33,638 nucleotides of DNA from Dyella flava (GTDB lineage Bacteria; Pseudomonadota; Gammaproteobacteria; Xanthomonadales; Rhodanobacteraceae), in the NCBI RefSeq assembly GCF_016904955.1, contig NZ_JADIKE010000017.1:1-33638 (forward strand), read 5' to 3'. Every line of letters begins with the position of its first letter. Position 1 is the first letter of the stretch. The position numbers and the translations under genes are program-made. The notes under the pieces are model-generated. The model was not told the origin of the DNA. It worked only from the letters and a program-made list of their open reading frames with translations, and ran no database searches. Below, piece after piece: positions 6,769 to 14,103 of the stretch.

Positions 6769-7973
6769 TCGGCGAGACTCCCGCACGAATCAGGTGCTGC
6801 TTTTCCGTCGAAACGGTCGGCCATCCACGCCACCGCCGGCAGTGCGGCATCCGCCCCCGCCCAACCATGCTTCACACCCGGCAACGACAGGTACTGCACC
6901 TTGCTGCCGGCGTGGCACAGCCGCTGCACGTAAGCTTGCGTGACGGAAGGAAGCACCAGGCGATCTGCATCGCCCTGGGCGACAAACACCGGAACATCTG
7001 CCGGGAGCGTGCCGGGAATATTTTTCAGCAGGAGCGAGCGCCAGGGTTCGACGCGGGTGATGTCGTCAACACTCAGGAACTGTTGGCGCAGCGGGCGTTG
7101 CGAGCGGCTGCGTTCAAGCATGTCGATCGGCGATTCGATGCATTCGTTCGACAGCGCATCGACCGCCGGCATCGCGCCCGGCGCGATCACGTTGTCCAGC
7201 GGAAGATGGAACACCTGCGACCACGACCACAGCGTCATCGCGGTGATATTGCGTCCGCCGTCAGTATCGGCATCTTCGCGCAGCAAGGTTTGCAGATCGG
7301 TCGCCGGGGAGGCGACGGCGACGCCGACCAGTTGCAATTCCGGTGCATAAGTCTGCGCCAGCTCGCCGGCAAACAGCGCCGCCTGGCCACCCTGCGAGTG
7401 ACCCCACACGGCGTAGCGATTGCCCGCCGCGGCCTGCGGCAGATTGCGCACTGCGCGCACCGAGTCGAGCACCGCGCGTGCTTCGCTGTCTCCCACCAGG
7501 TACGGGTGCGGCCCAGGCGTGCCGAGGCCCGGATAATCCGTGGCGACGACGACATATCCACGCCGCACCATGTCACGCAGCCCCATCATGGTCTGGAACA
7601 CGAAGCGCGCCTGCGACGGTGCGCAACGCGATACCACGCCGGTGGTGGGGTGGGACCAGGCGACGATCGGTCGTCCGCCTTTCGGCGCCACGCCCGCTGG
7701 AATCACCACGACGCCCGATACGACGATCGGTCGATTCGATGGATCGGTCGAGCGGTAGAGCAGGCGATACGCCGATGCGCCCAACGGCGCCCCGCGCATC
7801 GGCTCGATCCGCACGATGGAACCGGGCGCACCGGTGACGCTGTTCGTTGCCGCCAGATAAAACGCGGGGTCGACATGTGCGGCATAGGTGGCGGGTGAAA
7901 ACGCGGCGGCGCCGAGCGCGACCAGCGCAAAGCTCAGCGCACCGGACAGTAGTTTGGTCTTGAATCGAAGCAT
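6765..7973 (-). CDS. secreted alpha/beta-hydrolase lipase (LIP family)
   Basis: This 402-aa protein resembles the secretory lipase (LIP) family, ester hydrolases of the alpha/beta fold. The ATG at 7971-7973 gives a clear signal peptide (MLRFKTKLLSGALSFALVAL, cleavage after ATYA near 31). A GTG at 7986-7988 would add five residues and bring the start to 3 nt from the MarC stop. The nucleophile elbow is GHSQGG with Ser193. Likely partners are Asp335 or Asp337 in AQGDADRLV and His369 in GVKHGW. WSHPTTG (106-112) and TDYPGLG (145-151) are typical of the family. Length is normal. It is the last gene of a minus-strand run behind MarC and a small membrane protein. Substrate (lipid, short ester) is not predictable. 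Confidence 0.85.
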   Translation of the reverse strand: MLRFKTKLLSGALSFALVALGAAAFSPATYAAHVDPAFYLAATNSVTGAPGSIVRIEPMRGAPLGASAYRLLYRSTDPSNRPIVVSGVVVIPAGVAPKGGRPIVAWSHPTTGVVSRCAPSQARFVFQTMMGLRDMVRRGYVVVATDYPGLGTPGPHPYLVGDSEARAVLDSVRAVRNLPQAAAGNRYAVWGHSQGGQAALFAGELAQTYAPELQLVGVAVASPATDLQTLLREDADTDGGRNITAMTLWSWSQVFHLPLDNVIAPGAMPAVDALSNECIESPIDMLERSRSQRPLRQQFLSVDDITRVEPWRSLLLKNIPGTLPADVPVFVAQGDADRLVLPSVTQAYVQRLCHAGSKVQYLSLPGVKHGWAGADAALPAVAWMADRFDGKAAPDSCGSLAD

Positions 7974-7991
7974 GATCGAATCATCCACAGA

Positions 7992-8651
7992 TCAGGTGAA
8001 ATGCACGGTATCGAGCAGCTGCGCCAGGCCTTTCCACAGAATCTGCAGGCCGATGCAGAACAGCACGAAGGCGAACAGGCGCATCGCCACGCGCGTACCC
8101 ACCACGCCGAGCAGGCGTTCGATGTGGCAGGCGAAACGCATGCATAGATAAATGCTCAGGCCAAGCACCGCCAAGCCCAGCGATACACCGGCGACATGCG
8201 CCACCGACAAGCCTTCGCATGGCGATTGCGTACCCAGAGCGATGGCGACGGCGATCGAGCCTGGCCCCACCGTGAGCGGCAGGGTGATCGGATAAAACGC
8301 CTTGGTCTGCAGCGACAACGCACTGTGCTGGGATACGGCGTTGGCTTCGCTCTGCTCTTCGTCGGAAGCGTGCAACAGTTTCCAGCCCGCCATGGCGACA
8401 ATCGCGCCGCCACTGACGCGCAGCACCGGCATCGAAATGCCGAAAAACGACAGTACATACGCGCCGATCAACAGTGACGCCAGCAGGATGATCACGCTGT
8501 TTGCGGTCACGCGCAGTGCCATTTCCGTGCGCTGTTGCAGCGTCATGTGCGGCACCAGTCCCATCGCCATCAAGGCCGAGGCGGGTGGATTGATCAAGGG
8601 CAGCAGGGCCGCAATGATCAGCAAAGCCGTTTTGATGAAGTCGTGCCACAT
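7992..8651 (-). CDS. MarC/UPF0056 family inner-membrane protein
   Basis: This 219-aa protein has six hydrophobic segments and the MarC family marks: PLINPPASALMAMGLVP near the N-terminus (residues 18-34) and ITLPLTVGPGSIAVAIALG in the middle, which are the repeated NP/GPG helix motifs. The family (MarC, YhgN, YchE) is widespread. Despite its name it is not established as a drug-resistance factor, and its transport role is unknown. The ATG has a GGGGAG ribosome site. The gene is 24 bp after a small membrane-protein gene and directly precedes the lipase, so the three probably form an operon. Confidence 0.9.
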   Translation of the reverse strand: MWHDFIKTALLIIAALLPLINPPASALMAMGLVPHMTLQQRTEMALRVTANSVIILLASLLIGAYVLSFFGISMPVLRVSGGAIVAMAGWKLLHASDEEQSEANAVSQHSALSLQTKAFYPITLPLTVGPGSIAVAIALGTQSPCEGLSVAHVAGVSLGLAVLGLSIYLCMRFACHIERLLGVVGTRVAMRLFAFVLFCIGLQILWKGLAQLLDTVHFT

Positions 8652-8675
8652 GGCGTTCTCCCCGTATCTGGCCGA

Positions 8676-9023
8676 TCAGGCCTTGATCGCGATCACCAGC
8701 GCGAGACAGCAGGTGCCGGCGATCGTCATGATCAATCCCGCGATCGAAAGACGATTGGCGTATCGCGCAAGGCGCAGGCAGCGCATCGACGAGCGCTGTC
8801 GCCATGCGATTCGGGCCAGCAGCGCCGCCGCGACGTAGAGCAGGGTGTTGACGACCAGCAGTCCGTCGATGGCGACGCGCTCAGCACTGATTGTCGCCAC
8901 GGCATGCAGCACGCCGAACACCATCAGGCAGACGGCAAGCGTGGTGCCCGGCGACACGAAGATCGGCACGCCTGCGTCGCTGTGCCGGGGTGCAACCGAT
9001 TGCGATGTATTCCAACGATTCAT
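8676..9023 (-). CDS. small multi-pass membrane protein, unrecognised
   Basis: The C-terminal part of a longer minus-strand frame encodes three transmembrane segments: TLAVCLMVFGVLHAVATI, GLLVVNTLLYVAAALLARIA and LSIAGLIMTIAGTCCLALVI. The start is uncertain: ATG at 9021-9023 (115 aa, used here) or ATG at 9036-9038. Neither has a strong ribosome site. Residues upstream of these look like noncoding translation. A basic loop (WRQRSSMRCLRLARYANR) between the last two segments suggests a cytoplasmic side. It is 24 bp upstream of MarC in the same direction, so co-expression is likely. I cannot name a family. Confidence 0.6.
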   Translation of the reverse strand: MNRWNTSQSVAPRHSDAGVPIFVSPGTTLAVCLMVFGVLHAVATISAERVAIDGLLVVNTLLYVAAALLARIAWRQRSSMRCLRLARYANRLSIAGLIMTIAGTCCLALVIAIKA

Positions 9024-9413
9024 GGCGATGGTCCGCATGGTTCTATAGGCGTGCGTGTCCGTTCCGCGTTCGGCTGGCCGATGCGGAGCGATGCATGAGT
9101 GGGATGCGCCGACCCGGCGTGGCCGGATCGGCGCGTCAATAAAGCCCTCCGTGGCACCGTGCTTCCATGAGCAACCGTTGGTCGGCGTCATCCATGCCCG
9201 TTCCGACTGACGTCGGCATGGCAATCCAGCCACGGCCTGCAGGGAGGTTGTTGCAGCCACCCGTGCAGGTCTTTGCGTCCTCGTCCACGGCGCCATTATC
9301 GGCAGTCGGGATCGGCGGCTTTTTCAGATACGCCGAAGTTATTTCCAGATCGAACGATTGGCGTGATGCGTGCGGATGATCGGTGTGTGCCGATGCGGCC
9401 GGCGCTGGCCGGG
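9024..9413. other. intergenic region with no supported gene
   Basis: These 390 bases separate the small membrane-protein gene and the TetR gene, both on the minus strand. They should hold the promoter of the membrane-protein/MarC/lipase run and the end of the TetR transcript. I see no convincing terminator, repeat or small gene. Open frames on either strand here lack ribosome sites and motifs. Confidence 0.5.
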
Positions 9414-10031
9414 CTAGGCCATATCCGCCGTGGGTCGGGGCCCGATCGCCTGTTTGTCCGCCGAAGCCAGCATGGCTTCGAACAACGCATCCGTGGTGGT
9501 GCCTTCCGGGGCGAGCTTGATCAGTGGGCCGAGACGTCCATCCAGCAGCAACATGGTGAACCCGTGGATCAGGGACCAGCCGCCCAGCATCTTGCCCAGT
9601 TGTTCCACGGACGGCTGGGTGGCCGGTGCATCGCGGGATTCGGCCAACATGCCAAACACCTGCATACGTGCTTCCTTGAAGGAGGGCCGGGAGCCATCCA
9701 GCCGATCGGATCGATACATCAGTTGGAACAGCGCCGGATGCTCGACCGCGAAAGCGACATAAGCGCGCGCGCCATCCCAGCGTCTGGCGTCGGGTGCATC
9801 CGTGGCTGCCTTGAGCCGCGCCCCGAATCGCTGGAACCCGTCGGCGGCCAATTCGGTGAGTAGTCCGGTGAGGTCGCCAAAGTGGTGAGCGGGCGCGGCA
9901 TGGGATACGCCCGCCTCCCGTGCCGCTGCGCGCAGCGTCAGGGCGTTCAATCCGTCGCGTTTGAGAATGGTCTCGGCCGCCGCGAGCAGCGCCTCCCGGA
10001 GGGCGCCGTGGTGGTAGGGGGTGGTTTTCAT
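9414..10031 (-). CDS. TetR-family transcriptional repressor
   Basis: This 205-aa protein has an N-terminal HTH at about residues 8-56: YHHGALREALLAAAETILKR, LTLRAAAREAGVSHAAPAHHF, then GDLTGLLTELA, the form typical of TetR proteins with a WHG-type C-terminal domain. Residues 85-190 are the helical ligand-binding and dimerisation domain (FAVEHPALFQLMYRSDRLDG). The ligand is unknown. The gene is divergent from the AraC / membrane protein / FAD monooxygenase run that starts at 10226. TetR proteins often repress such neighbours and themselves. CTTA/TAAG half-sites in the shared region fit that. A ribosome site is weak or absent upstream of the ATG. Confidence 0.9.
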   Translation of the reverse strand: MKTTPYHHGALREALLAAAETILKRDGLNALTLRAAAREAGVSHAAPAHHFGDLTGLLTELAADGFQRFGARLKAATDAPDARRWDGARAYVAFAVEHPALFQLMYRSDRLDGSRPSFKEARMQVFGMLAESRDAPATQPSVEQLGKMLGGWSLIHGFTMLLLDGRLGPLIKLAPEGTTTDALFEAMLASADKQAIGPRPTADMA

Positions 10032-10040
10032 GGCGGAAAT

Positions 10041-10076
10041 CTTACCATTGTAAAAATAAGTGTTGACAAGCGCTTA
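10041..10076. promoter_or_regulatory. candidate TetR operator region
   Basis: Three tetramers are evenly spaced every 16 nt just upstream of the TetR start: CTTA at 10041, TAAG at 10057 and CTTA at 10073. They form two overlapping 20-bp imperfect palindromes (10041-10060 and 10057-10076). The right one covers a perfect TTGACA box on the plus strand, so binding there would block the divergent transcript. Arms are short, so this is suggestive only. Confidence 0.4.
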
Positions 10077-10091
10077 GCCGGCACTCAAGAT
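10063..10091 (+). promoter_or_regulatory. possible promoter for the AraC / membrane protein / monooxygenase run
   Basis: A perfect -35 box TTGACA at 10063-10068 is followed after 17 nt by CAAGAT, a poor -10 (three matches to TATAAT). It would give a leader of about 130 nt before the AraC start codon. The -35 lies inside the candidate TetR operator. Confidence 0.35.
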
Positions 10092-10225
10092 ATCTAGACA
10101 CCGTCAAGATTAAGGGCCCGAAGGGACCTGTCCGGCGTCAAGCGACGCGATGGCGGTTTTGGAGCAACGCAAGGGGGACCCAGGATCCGATGCCATTCCG
10201 GCCATGACCGCCGGGGAGAGACGAC

Positions 10226-11134
10226 ATGTACAGCGCTTCCAACCAGCTCGAATCGGCACTTATGGCAGCGGATCGCAACGCTGTCCTGGCCGGTGTGCTG
10301 GATCGATCGACCATCGTTCGCGTCCAGCAGCCAGAGGGTGGCCCGACGGCCATGGTCTGCCGGCGAGCGGCGGGGGAGGCCAGTGAAGTTCGTCAGACCC
10401 CGGGCGATTCGGTGGCGCTGCGTTTCTTTGCGGGCCGATGCCACCTGTGGGTGAACGTTGGATCGCAGTGGCATGATTGCGGCGAAGCCGGCGAGGGCAT
10501 GGTCCATGTGAGCCGTCCGAACCAGTTGGTTCGCACCGAATGGCTTTCCGATGGCGAAGAACTCGTATTGACCGTACCGCACAGCTATTGGCATGACCGC
10601 GTGACCCAAGGCATGCGCGCGGCCCTGGCGATGGGAAAACCGTGCAGGCATGCCGATCCGGTATTGCGGCAACTGGTCAATGTGCTGATGCAATCGGCAT
10701 TGGAAGATTTGCACGTGTCATTCGCTGCGCCGTTGATCGATGCGCTGCTGGCGCGCGTCGTCATGCTCTGCCGTGGCAACACGTTGCAAGGGTCACGCCG
10801 GAATGCGCTGCCGGCCTTTCGCATTCGACGCGTGGCGCGTTACGTGCGGGAACATCTGTCCGAAACCATCACCCTGGCCGATATGGCCGCGGCGGCCGGT
10901 ATGTCGTCCATGCATTTTGCAGCGCTATTCCGACAGGCGACCGGCCAGCGGCCGCATCACTACCTGTTGGAGCAGCGCATTCTCCACGCCAAGGAACTCA
11001 TGCTGCGCACGTCCCGTTCGCTCTGCGAGATTGCCTTGAGCGCAGGATTCAGCACGCAGGCGCACTTTTGCACCGTCTTCAAGCGTTTTGCCGGCACGAC
11101 GCCCCATCAATGGCGCAGCAGCTACATGCGCTGA
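10226..11134 (+). CDS. AraC-family transcriptional regulator (paralogue 2)
   Basis: This 302-aa regulator starts at an ATG 6 nt after GGGGAG. An N-terminal effector domain (about 20-190) is followed by the two-HTH AraC domain (about 205-300): VARYVREHLSETITLADMAA, AGMSSMHFAALFRQATGQRP, then FSTQAHFCTVFKRFAGTTPH. Order and spacing match the regulator at 5386-6351, and the N-terminal domains also align loosely, so the two are full-length paralogues. The gene is divergent from TetR and heads a run with a membrane protein 42 bp downstream and an FAD monooxygenase, which are its likely targets or partners. Effector unknown. Confidence 0.9.
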   Translation: MYSASNQLESALMAADRNAVLAGVLDRSTIVRVQQPEGGPTAMVCRRAAGEASEVRQTPGDSVALRFFAGRCHLWVNVGSQWHDCGEAGEGMVHVSRPNQLVRTEWLSDGEELVLTVPHSYWHDRVTQGMRAALAMGKPCRHADPVLRQLVNVLMQSALEDLHVSFAAPLIDALLARVVMLCRGNTLQGSRRNALPAFRIRRVARYVREHLSETITLADMAAAAGMSSMHFAALFRQATGQRPHHYLLEQRILHAKELMLRTSRSLCEIALSAGFSTQAHFCTVFKRFAGTTPHQWRSSYMR

Positions 11135-11176
11135 GCTTCCCATCATTCGTCATAAAGTTCTTAGAGGTACTTCGCC

Positions 11177-11734
11177 ATGAAAGCCTTGCTCGGATTTATG
11201 CCTTTCCTTGTGTTCGCGCTGCTCAGCACGGCGGGATACTCGAACTACGGCCTGCTCGCCGGTACGGCCACGGCCGCGCTATGGATCGCGCGTGACACCT
11301 TCGTATCGCGCAAATCGCCAAAAATCCTGGATATGGGGACATTTGTGCTCTTCGCGGCGCTGACAATCTTTACCTGGACGACACACCTGAGCCTGTCCGT
11401 TGCGCTGGTGCGCATCGTCGTCGACTCAGGACTGCTGCTGATCGTGCTCTTGACGATCATGATCGGAAAACCCTTCACCCTGGAATACGCGAAAGAAAGT
11501 GTTCCGCCATCGCTATGGGCCGATGCTCGCTTCATCCGCGGCAACGTCGTGATCTCGGCGGCCTGGGCTGTCGCCCTGTTCGTTGCGGTTCTTGCGGACA
11601 TGGCGATGTGGCGCGGCATCATTTCCGCTCGCGGCGTGGCGGTCATCATTTTCGGCGCGTTCTATGCCGCCATGCGCTTCACGCATCAATGGCATCCCGA
11701 TCATCAACGCGCGCAAGCTGTTGCGCAGCGGTGA
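11177..11734 (+). CDS. multi-pass membrane protein, unrecognised
   Basis: This 185-aa protein has about six hydrophobic stretches: FMPFLVFALLSTAGYSNYGL, LLAGTATAALWIA, MGTFVLFAALTIFTWTTHL, a long one around SGLLLIVLLTIMIGKPF, VVISAAWAVALFVAVLADMA, and GVAVIIFGAFYAAMRFTHQW. No motif ties it to a known transporter. It ends in a His/Arg-rich cytoplasmic-looking tail. An AGAGG-like ribosome site lies about 10 nt upstream of the ATG. It sits between the AraC regulator and the FAD monooxygenase, 52 bp before the latter, so a shared transcript is likely. Inference only: it may move or tolerate the monooxygenase substrate or product. Confidence 0.75.
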   Translation: MKALLGFMPFLVFALLSTAGYSNYGLLAGTATAALWIARDTFVSRKSPKILDMGTFVLFAALTIFTWTTHLSLSVALVRIVVDSGLLLIVLLTIMIGKPFTLEYAKESVPPSLWADARFIRGNVVISAAWAVALFVAVLADMAMWRGIISARGVAVIIFGAFYAAMRFTHQWHPDHQRAQAVAQR

Positions 11735-11786
11735 TCGATCAGCGCCCTTTTGCTTTTTACATACTGGTTATCCGCAAGGTTCGGGC

Positions 11787-12920
11787 ATGAAACACAGCAT
11801 TTTGATTTCGGGTGCCGGCGTCACCGGCCTGGCGTTGGCTTACTGGCTGGATCGTGCGGGCTTCACCGTCACGATCGTCGAACGATCACCCGGCTTCCGC
11901 CGTGGCGGCCAGGCGGTTGATGTGCGTGGTGTTGCGCTGGACATCATCAAGGCGATGGGACTGCACCAGGACGCAGAAGCATTGCGCACGCGGTCCAGGG
12001 GCATGTCCATCCTGGATGCGAATTGCCAAGAAGTTGACCGCACCGAAGAGCGCACCTACAGCGCCGGCCGCCTCGACAGCTCCGATATTGAAATCTTCCG
12101 TGACGACCTGTGCGAGCTGCTTATGAACGCGATGAGCAAGCAGGTGAAGTTTCTTTACGGCGACAGCATTCGCACGATCACGCAGGATGAAAAGGAAGTC
12201 ACCGTCGTCTTCAACAGTGGCCTGGAGCGACGTTTCGATTATCTGGTCGGCGCCGACGGCGTCTATTCCCATACCCGCAAGCTGTGCTTCAACGATGAGG
12301 CAAGCTGCGTCAAACCGCTGGGCGTGGTGCTGGCGCTGTTCTCCACGCCCAACCTGATCGATCTGAAACATTGGCAGCTGGCGCATCGCGATGGTAGCGG
12401 CATCGGCTTTGTGATTTATCCCAGCCGTGACCAGAACGCACTGCGCGTCGGCGTGGGCTATGGCACGGAAGGCGCCGAGGTCGCCCGCCACGACATCGAT
12501 GCGCAGAGGAATATGGTCGCCACCAAGTGCGCGAAGTTGGGTGGCTTCTTCCCGAAGCTTGTTGATGCGATGAAAGTTACGGATCAGTTCTACTACAACG
12601 AACTGGCGCAGATACACATGCCCGCCTGGACCGATGGTCGCGTTGCCTTGGCCGGCGATGCCGCCCATTGTGCGTCACCCTTCACAGGGCAGGGCACCAG
12701 TCTGGCGCTGGTCGGCGCCTTTGTCCTGGCGCGCGAGCTGATACGCCATCCTGATCAGCCGGCAGAAGCATTTGCTGCCTATGAACAACGGATGCGTCCC
12801 TACGTAAAGCTCAATCAGGCCCTGCTGGATCTCAATCGGAAAGGTCCAACACCGGACGACATGATGACGACGGCCAAGAACGGCATCGATCTGCACGACC
12901 TGCTGGAAGAAGTCGCGTAG
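11787..12920 (+). CDS. FAD-dependent aromatic/antibiotic monooxygenase (TetX-like class A flavoprotein)
   Basis: This 377-aa class A flavoprotein monooxygenase hydroxylates an organic substrate with NAD(P)H and O2. The ATG at 11787 is used because it places the FAD Rossmann motif directly at the N-terminus (SGAGVTG, 8-14, with Glu32 for ribose) and has AAGG 8 nt upstream. The frame itself opens 68 codons earlier. Further marks are Arg48 in DVRG, VGADGVYS (154-161) and GDAAHCASPFTGQGTSLALV (290-309), the FAD pyrophosphate and ribityl site. The family includes TetX and many polyketide or phenol hydroxylases. TetR neighbours are common for this family. Substrate is not predictable. A strong hairpin follows at 12936. 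Confidence 0.9.
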   Translation: MKHSILISGAGVTGLALAYWLDRAGFTVTIVERSPGFRRGGQAVDVRGVALDIIKAMGLHQDAEALRTRSRGMSILDANCQEVDRTEERTYSAGRLDSSDIEIFRDDLCELLMNAMSKQVKFLYGDSIRTITQDEKEVTVVFNSGLERRFDYLVGADGVYSHTRKLCFNDEASCVKPLGVVLALFSTPNLIDLKHWQLAHRDGSGIGFVIYPSRDQNALRVGVGYGTEGAEVARHDIDAQRNMVATKCAKLGGFFPKLVDAMKVTDQFYYNELAQIHMPAWTDGRVALAGDAAHCASPFTGQGTSLALVGAFVLARELIRHPDQPAEAFAAYEQRMRPYVKLNQALLDLNRKGPTPDDMMTTAKNGIDLHDLLEEVA

Positions 12921-12935
12921 CAAGCGCACAGACCA

Positions 12936-12964
12936 CACTCCGCGTTTCTGAAAAACGCGGAGTG
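12936..12964. terminator. strong hairpin between convergent genes
   Basis: A perfect 12-bp stem (CACTCCGCGTTT / AAACGCGGAGTG) with a 5-nt loop lies 15 bp past the monooxygenase stop and 22 bp before the end of the convergent small membrane-protein gene. It lacks a T-tract on either strand. Location and strength suggest a bidirectional transcription end or mRNA-protecting structure. Confidence 0.7.
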
Positions 12965-12986
12965 CGTTGGTGCCAAGCGTTGGGGT

Positions 12987-13175
12987 TTACGGCGTAGTCT
13001 GCCGCTCGGTTGGCCACTGGCTGAAGGCAAATACGTACATCATGATGACGTTGACCAGCGGTATGAAGATCAACAATGACCAGGCGCCGTTGTAACCGGC
13101 TTTTGAAACGACTTTCCAGGCGGGAATAACTGCGAGTACGGCTGCGAGCAGCCCAAAGACGGGATGCGGATGCAT
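12987..13175 (-). CDS. small two-helix membrane protein
   Basis: This 62-aa protein is encoded from ATG at 13173-13175, with GAGG 5 nt upstream. An earlier in-frame ATG would add ten residues without a ribosome site. It has two transmembrane segments, VFGLLAAVLAVIPAWKVV and AWSLLIFIPLVNVIMMYVFA, joined by a loop KAGYNG, and a polar C-terminus. Such KAGYxGxWSL two-helix proteins are common and unnamed in Xanthomonadales. Function unknown. It faces the monooxygenase gene across a hairpin. Confidence 0.65.
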   Translation of the reverse strand: MHPHPVFGLLAAVLAVIPAWKVVSKAGYNGAWSLLIFIPLVNVIMMYVFAFSQWPTERQTTP

Positions 13176-13271
13176 AGACCCCTCGTTTACCGGTTGGCTC
13201 CCCATTGGAGTGAGGCCTAGCTTAGCGGCAGTGGCGCGGGGCAGGGGATGAAGGCGTGTGGCCGCGATGGC

Positions 13272-13526
13272 CTAAACGCGGCCCGGCCTGGATAGGCTGG
13301 CGAGCGTCCACCATGACGGCGGTGAGATACCGCAGCTGCTCAATATCTGGTGGATTCGTGTCGTGACCAGATCCTGATTCTCCACGGGCACCTGGCGCTT
13401 GATGGCCTCGGCCAGTTCCAGAAACTCCATCCAGAACTCGGTGCTCCCGTCGCCCTGTTGCAGGCGCGGCAGGGCCTTGATCAGGTCGACGAAGTCTTGC
13501 TGGATATCCGGGTGGTTTTCGAGCAT
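13272..13526 (-). CDS. small unknown protein, tandem paralogue B
   Basis: This 84-aa soluble protein starts at ATG 13524-13526, 8 nt after the stop of its paralogue at 13535-13819, so both belong to one transcript. It begins MLENHPDIQQDFVDLIKALP and carries the shared core TEFWMEFLELAEAIKRQVP, followed by an IHQILSSCGISPPSWW segment. Predicted mainly helical and acidic, with no signal peptide. The two copies share the pattern PRL-SEFW-EFLE-ADAI-QVP...W-I-PPS-W at clearly homologous but diverged sequence. I do not recognise the family. A strong ribosome site is not visible, so it may depend on translational coupling. Confidence 0.65.
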   Translation of the reverse strand: MLENHPDIQQDFVDLIKALPRLQQGDGSTEFWMEFLELAEAIKRQVPVENQDLVTTRIHQILSSCGISPPSWWTLASLSRPGRV

Positions 13527-13534
13527 GGCGCAGC

Positions 13535-13819
13535 TCAGGTCAGACACAGGCCGCTTGGAAACGCATAGACGCGCCCGGTCCTGGGCTTGCCGGTGGCGAT
13601 CCATCGGGATGGTGGTGCGATGCCGTATTTGGCCAGCACGTCGTGGATCTTCTCGCTGACCCAGTCGCGGCGATGCAGCGGCACCTGGTCCTGGATGGCG
13701 TCGGCCCGTTCCAGGAACTCGACCCAGAATTCGCTGGCCTGGTTTTCCTTGAGCAGGCGTGGCACCGAATGGCTCAGGCGTTCAATCTGCTGCTCGATGT
13801 CTTGGTGGCTCAGAAGCAC
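13535..13819 (-). CDS. small unknown protein, tandem paralogue A
   Basis: This 94-aa protein probably starts at GTG 13817-13819, with AGGA 9 nt upstream. It begins V/MLLSHQDIEQQIERLSHSV. Core motifs shared with the next gene are SEFWVEFLERADAIQDQVP and YGIAPPSRW. It extends about ten residues beyond its paralogue (RTGRVYAFPSGLCLT). No membrane segment or catalytic motif. Tandem duplication of a small acidic protein with divergence is what one sees in immunity-type or orphan antitoxin genes, but no toxin is nearby, so this is only a thought. It might equally be a housekeeping unknown. Confidence 0.7.
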   Translation of the reverse strand: MLLSHQDIEQQIERLSHSVPRLLKENQASEFWVEFLERADAIQDQVPLHRRDWVSEKIHDVLAKYGIAPPSRWIATGKPRTGRVYAFPSGLCLT

Positions 13820-13881
13820 GGCGGCGCATCCTACGGGGTAGTCAGTCCGGGTCGCATCCCGGGAGGTATCGGCTAAGACGT

Positions 13882-14103
13882 ATGAAGGTCCGGATTTTGA
13901 AATGGGCTATCCCAGGCCGGGGTGGCCCGTGCTTCCAGGAGGAGGTGGAGCTGTGGCCGAAGGCGGCAGAAGCCACGGCCATCGCTATGACTTCTGATGT
14001 TACAGAGCGAAGCGAACAGGCTAATGACAGGTTGGTGATGTCTTTTGCGGCATCGCGCTTAAAGCGAATTCCGCGACGCGCGCGGATTCAGGTCAGCACG
14101 TAG
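13882..14103 (+). CDS. possible small protein overlapping the bestrophin 3' end
   Basis: An ATG-started frame of 73 aa begins MKVRILKWAIPGRGGPCFQE and ends in a basic tail (RLKRIPRRARIQVST). Its last 16 nt overlap the convergent bestrophin gene. No clear ribosome site precedes it. It fills an otherwise empty gap between divergent paralogue A and convergent bestrophin. The charged composition is compatible with a small soluble protein, but chance is equally likely. Confidence 0.25.
   Translation: MKVRILKWAIPGRGGPCFQEEVELWPKAAEATAIAMTSDVTERSEQANDRLVMSFAASRLKRIPRRARIQVST

Noticed and set aside
6867..7898. 343-codon plus-strand frame opposite the lipase
   Set aside because: It is an antisense shadow of a well-supported secreted lipase; the composition (Arg and His excess) is typical of such shadows in high-GC DNA.
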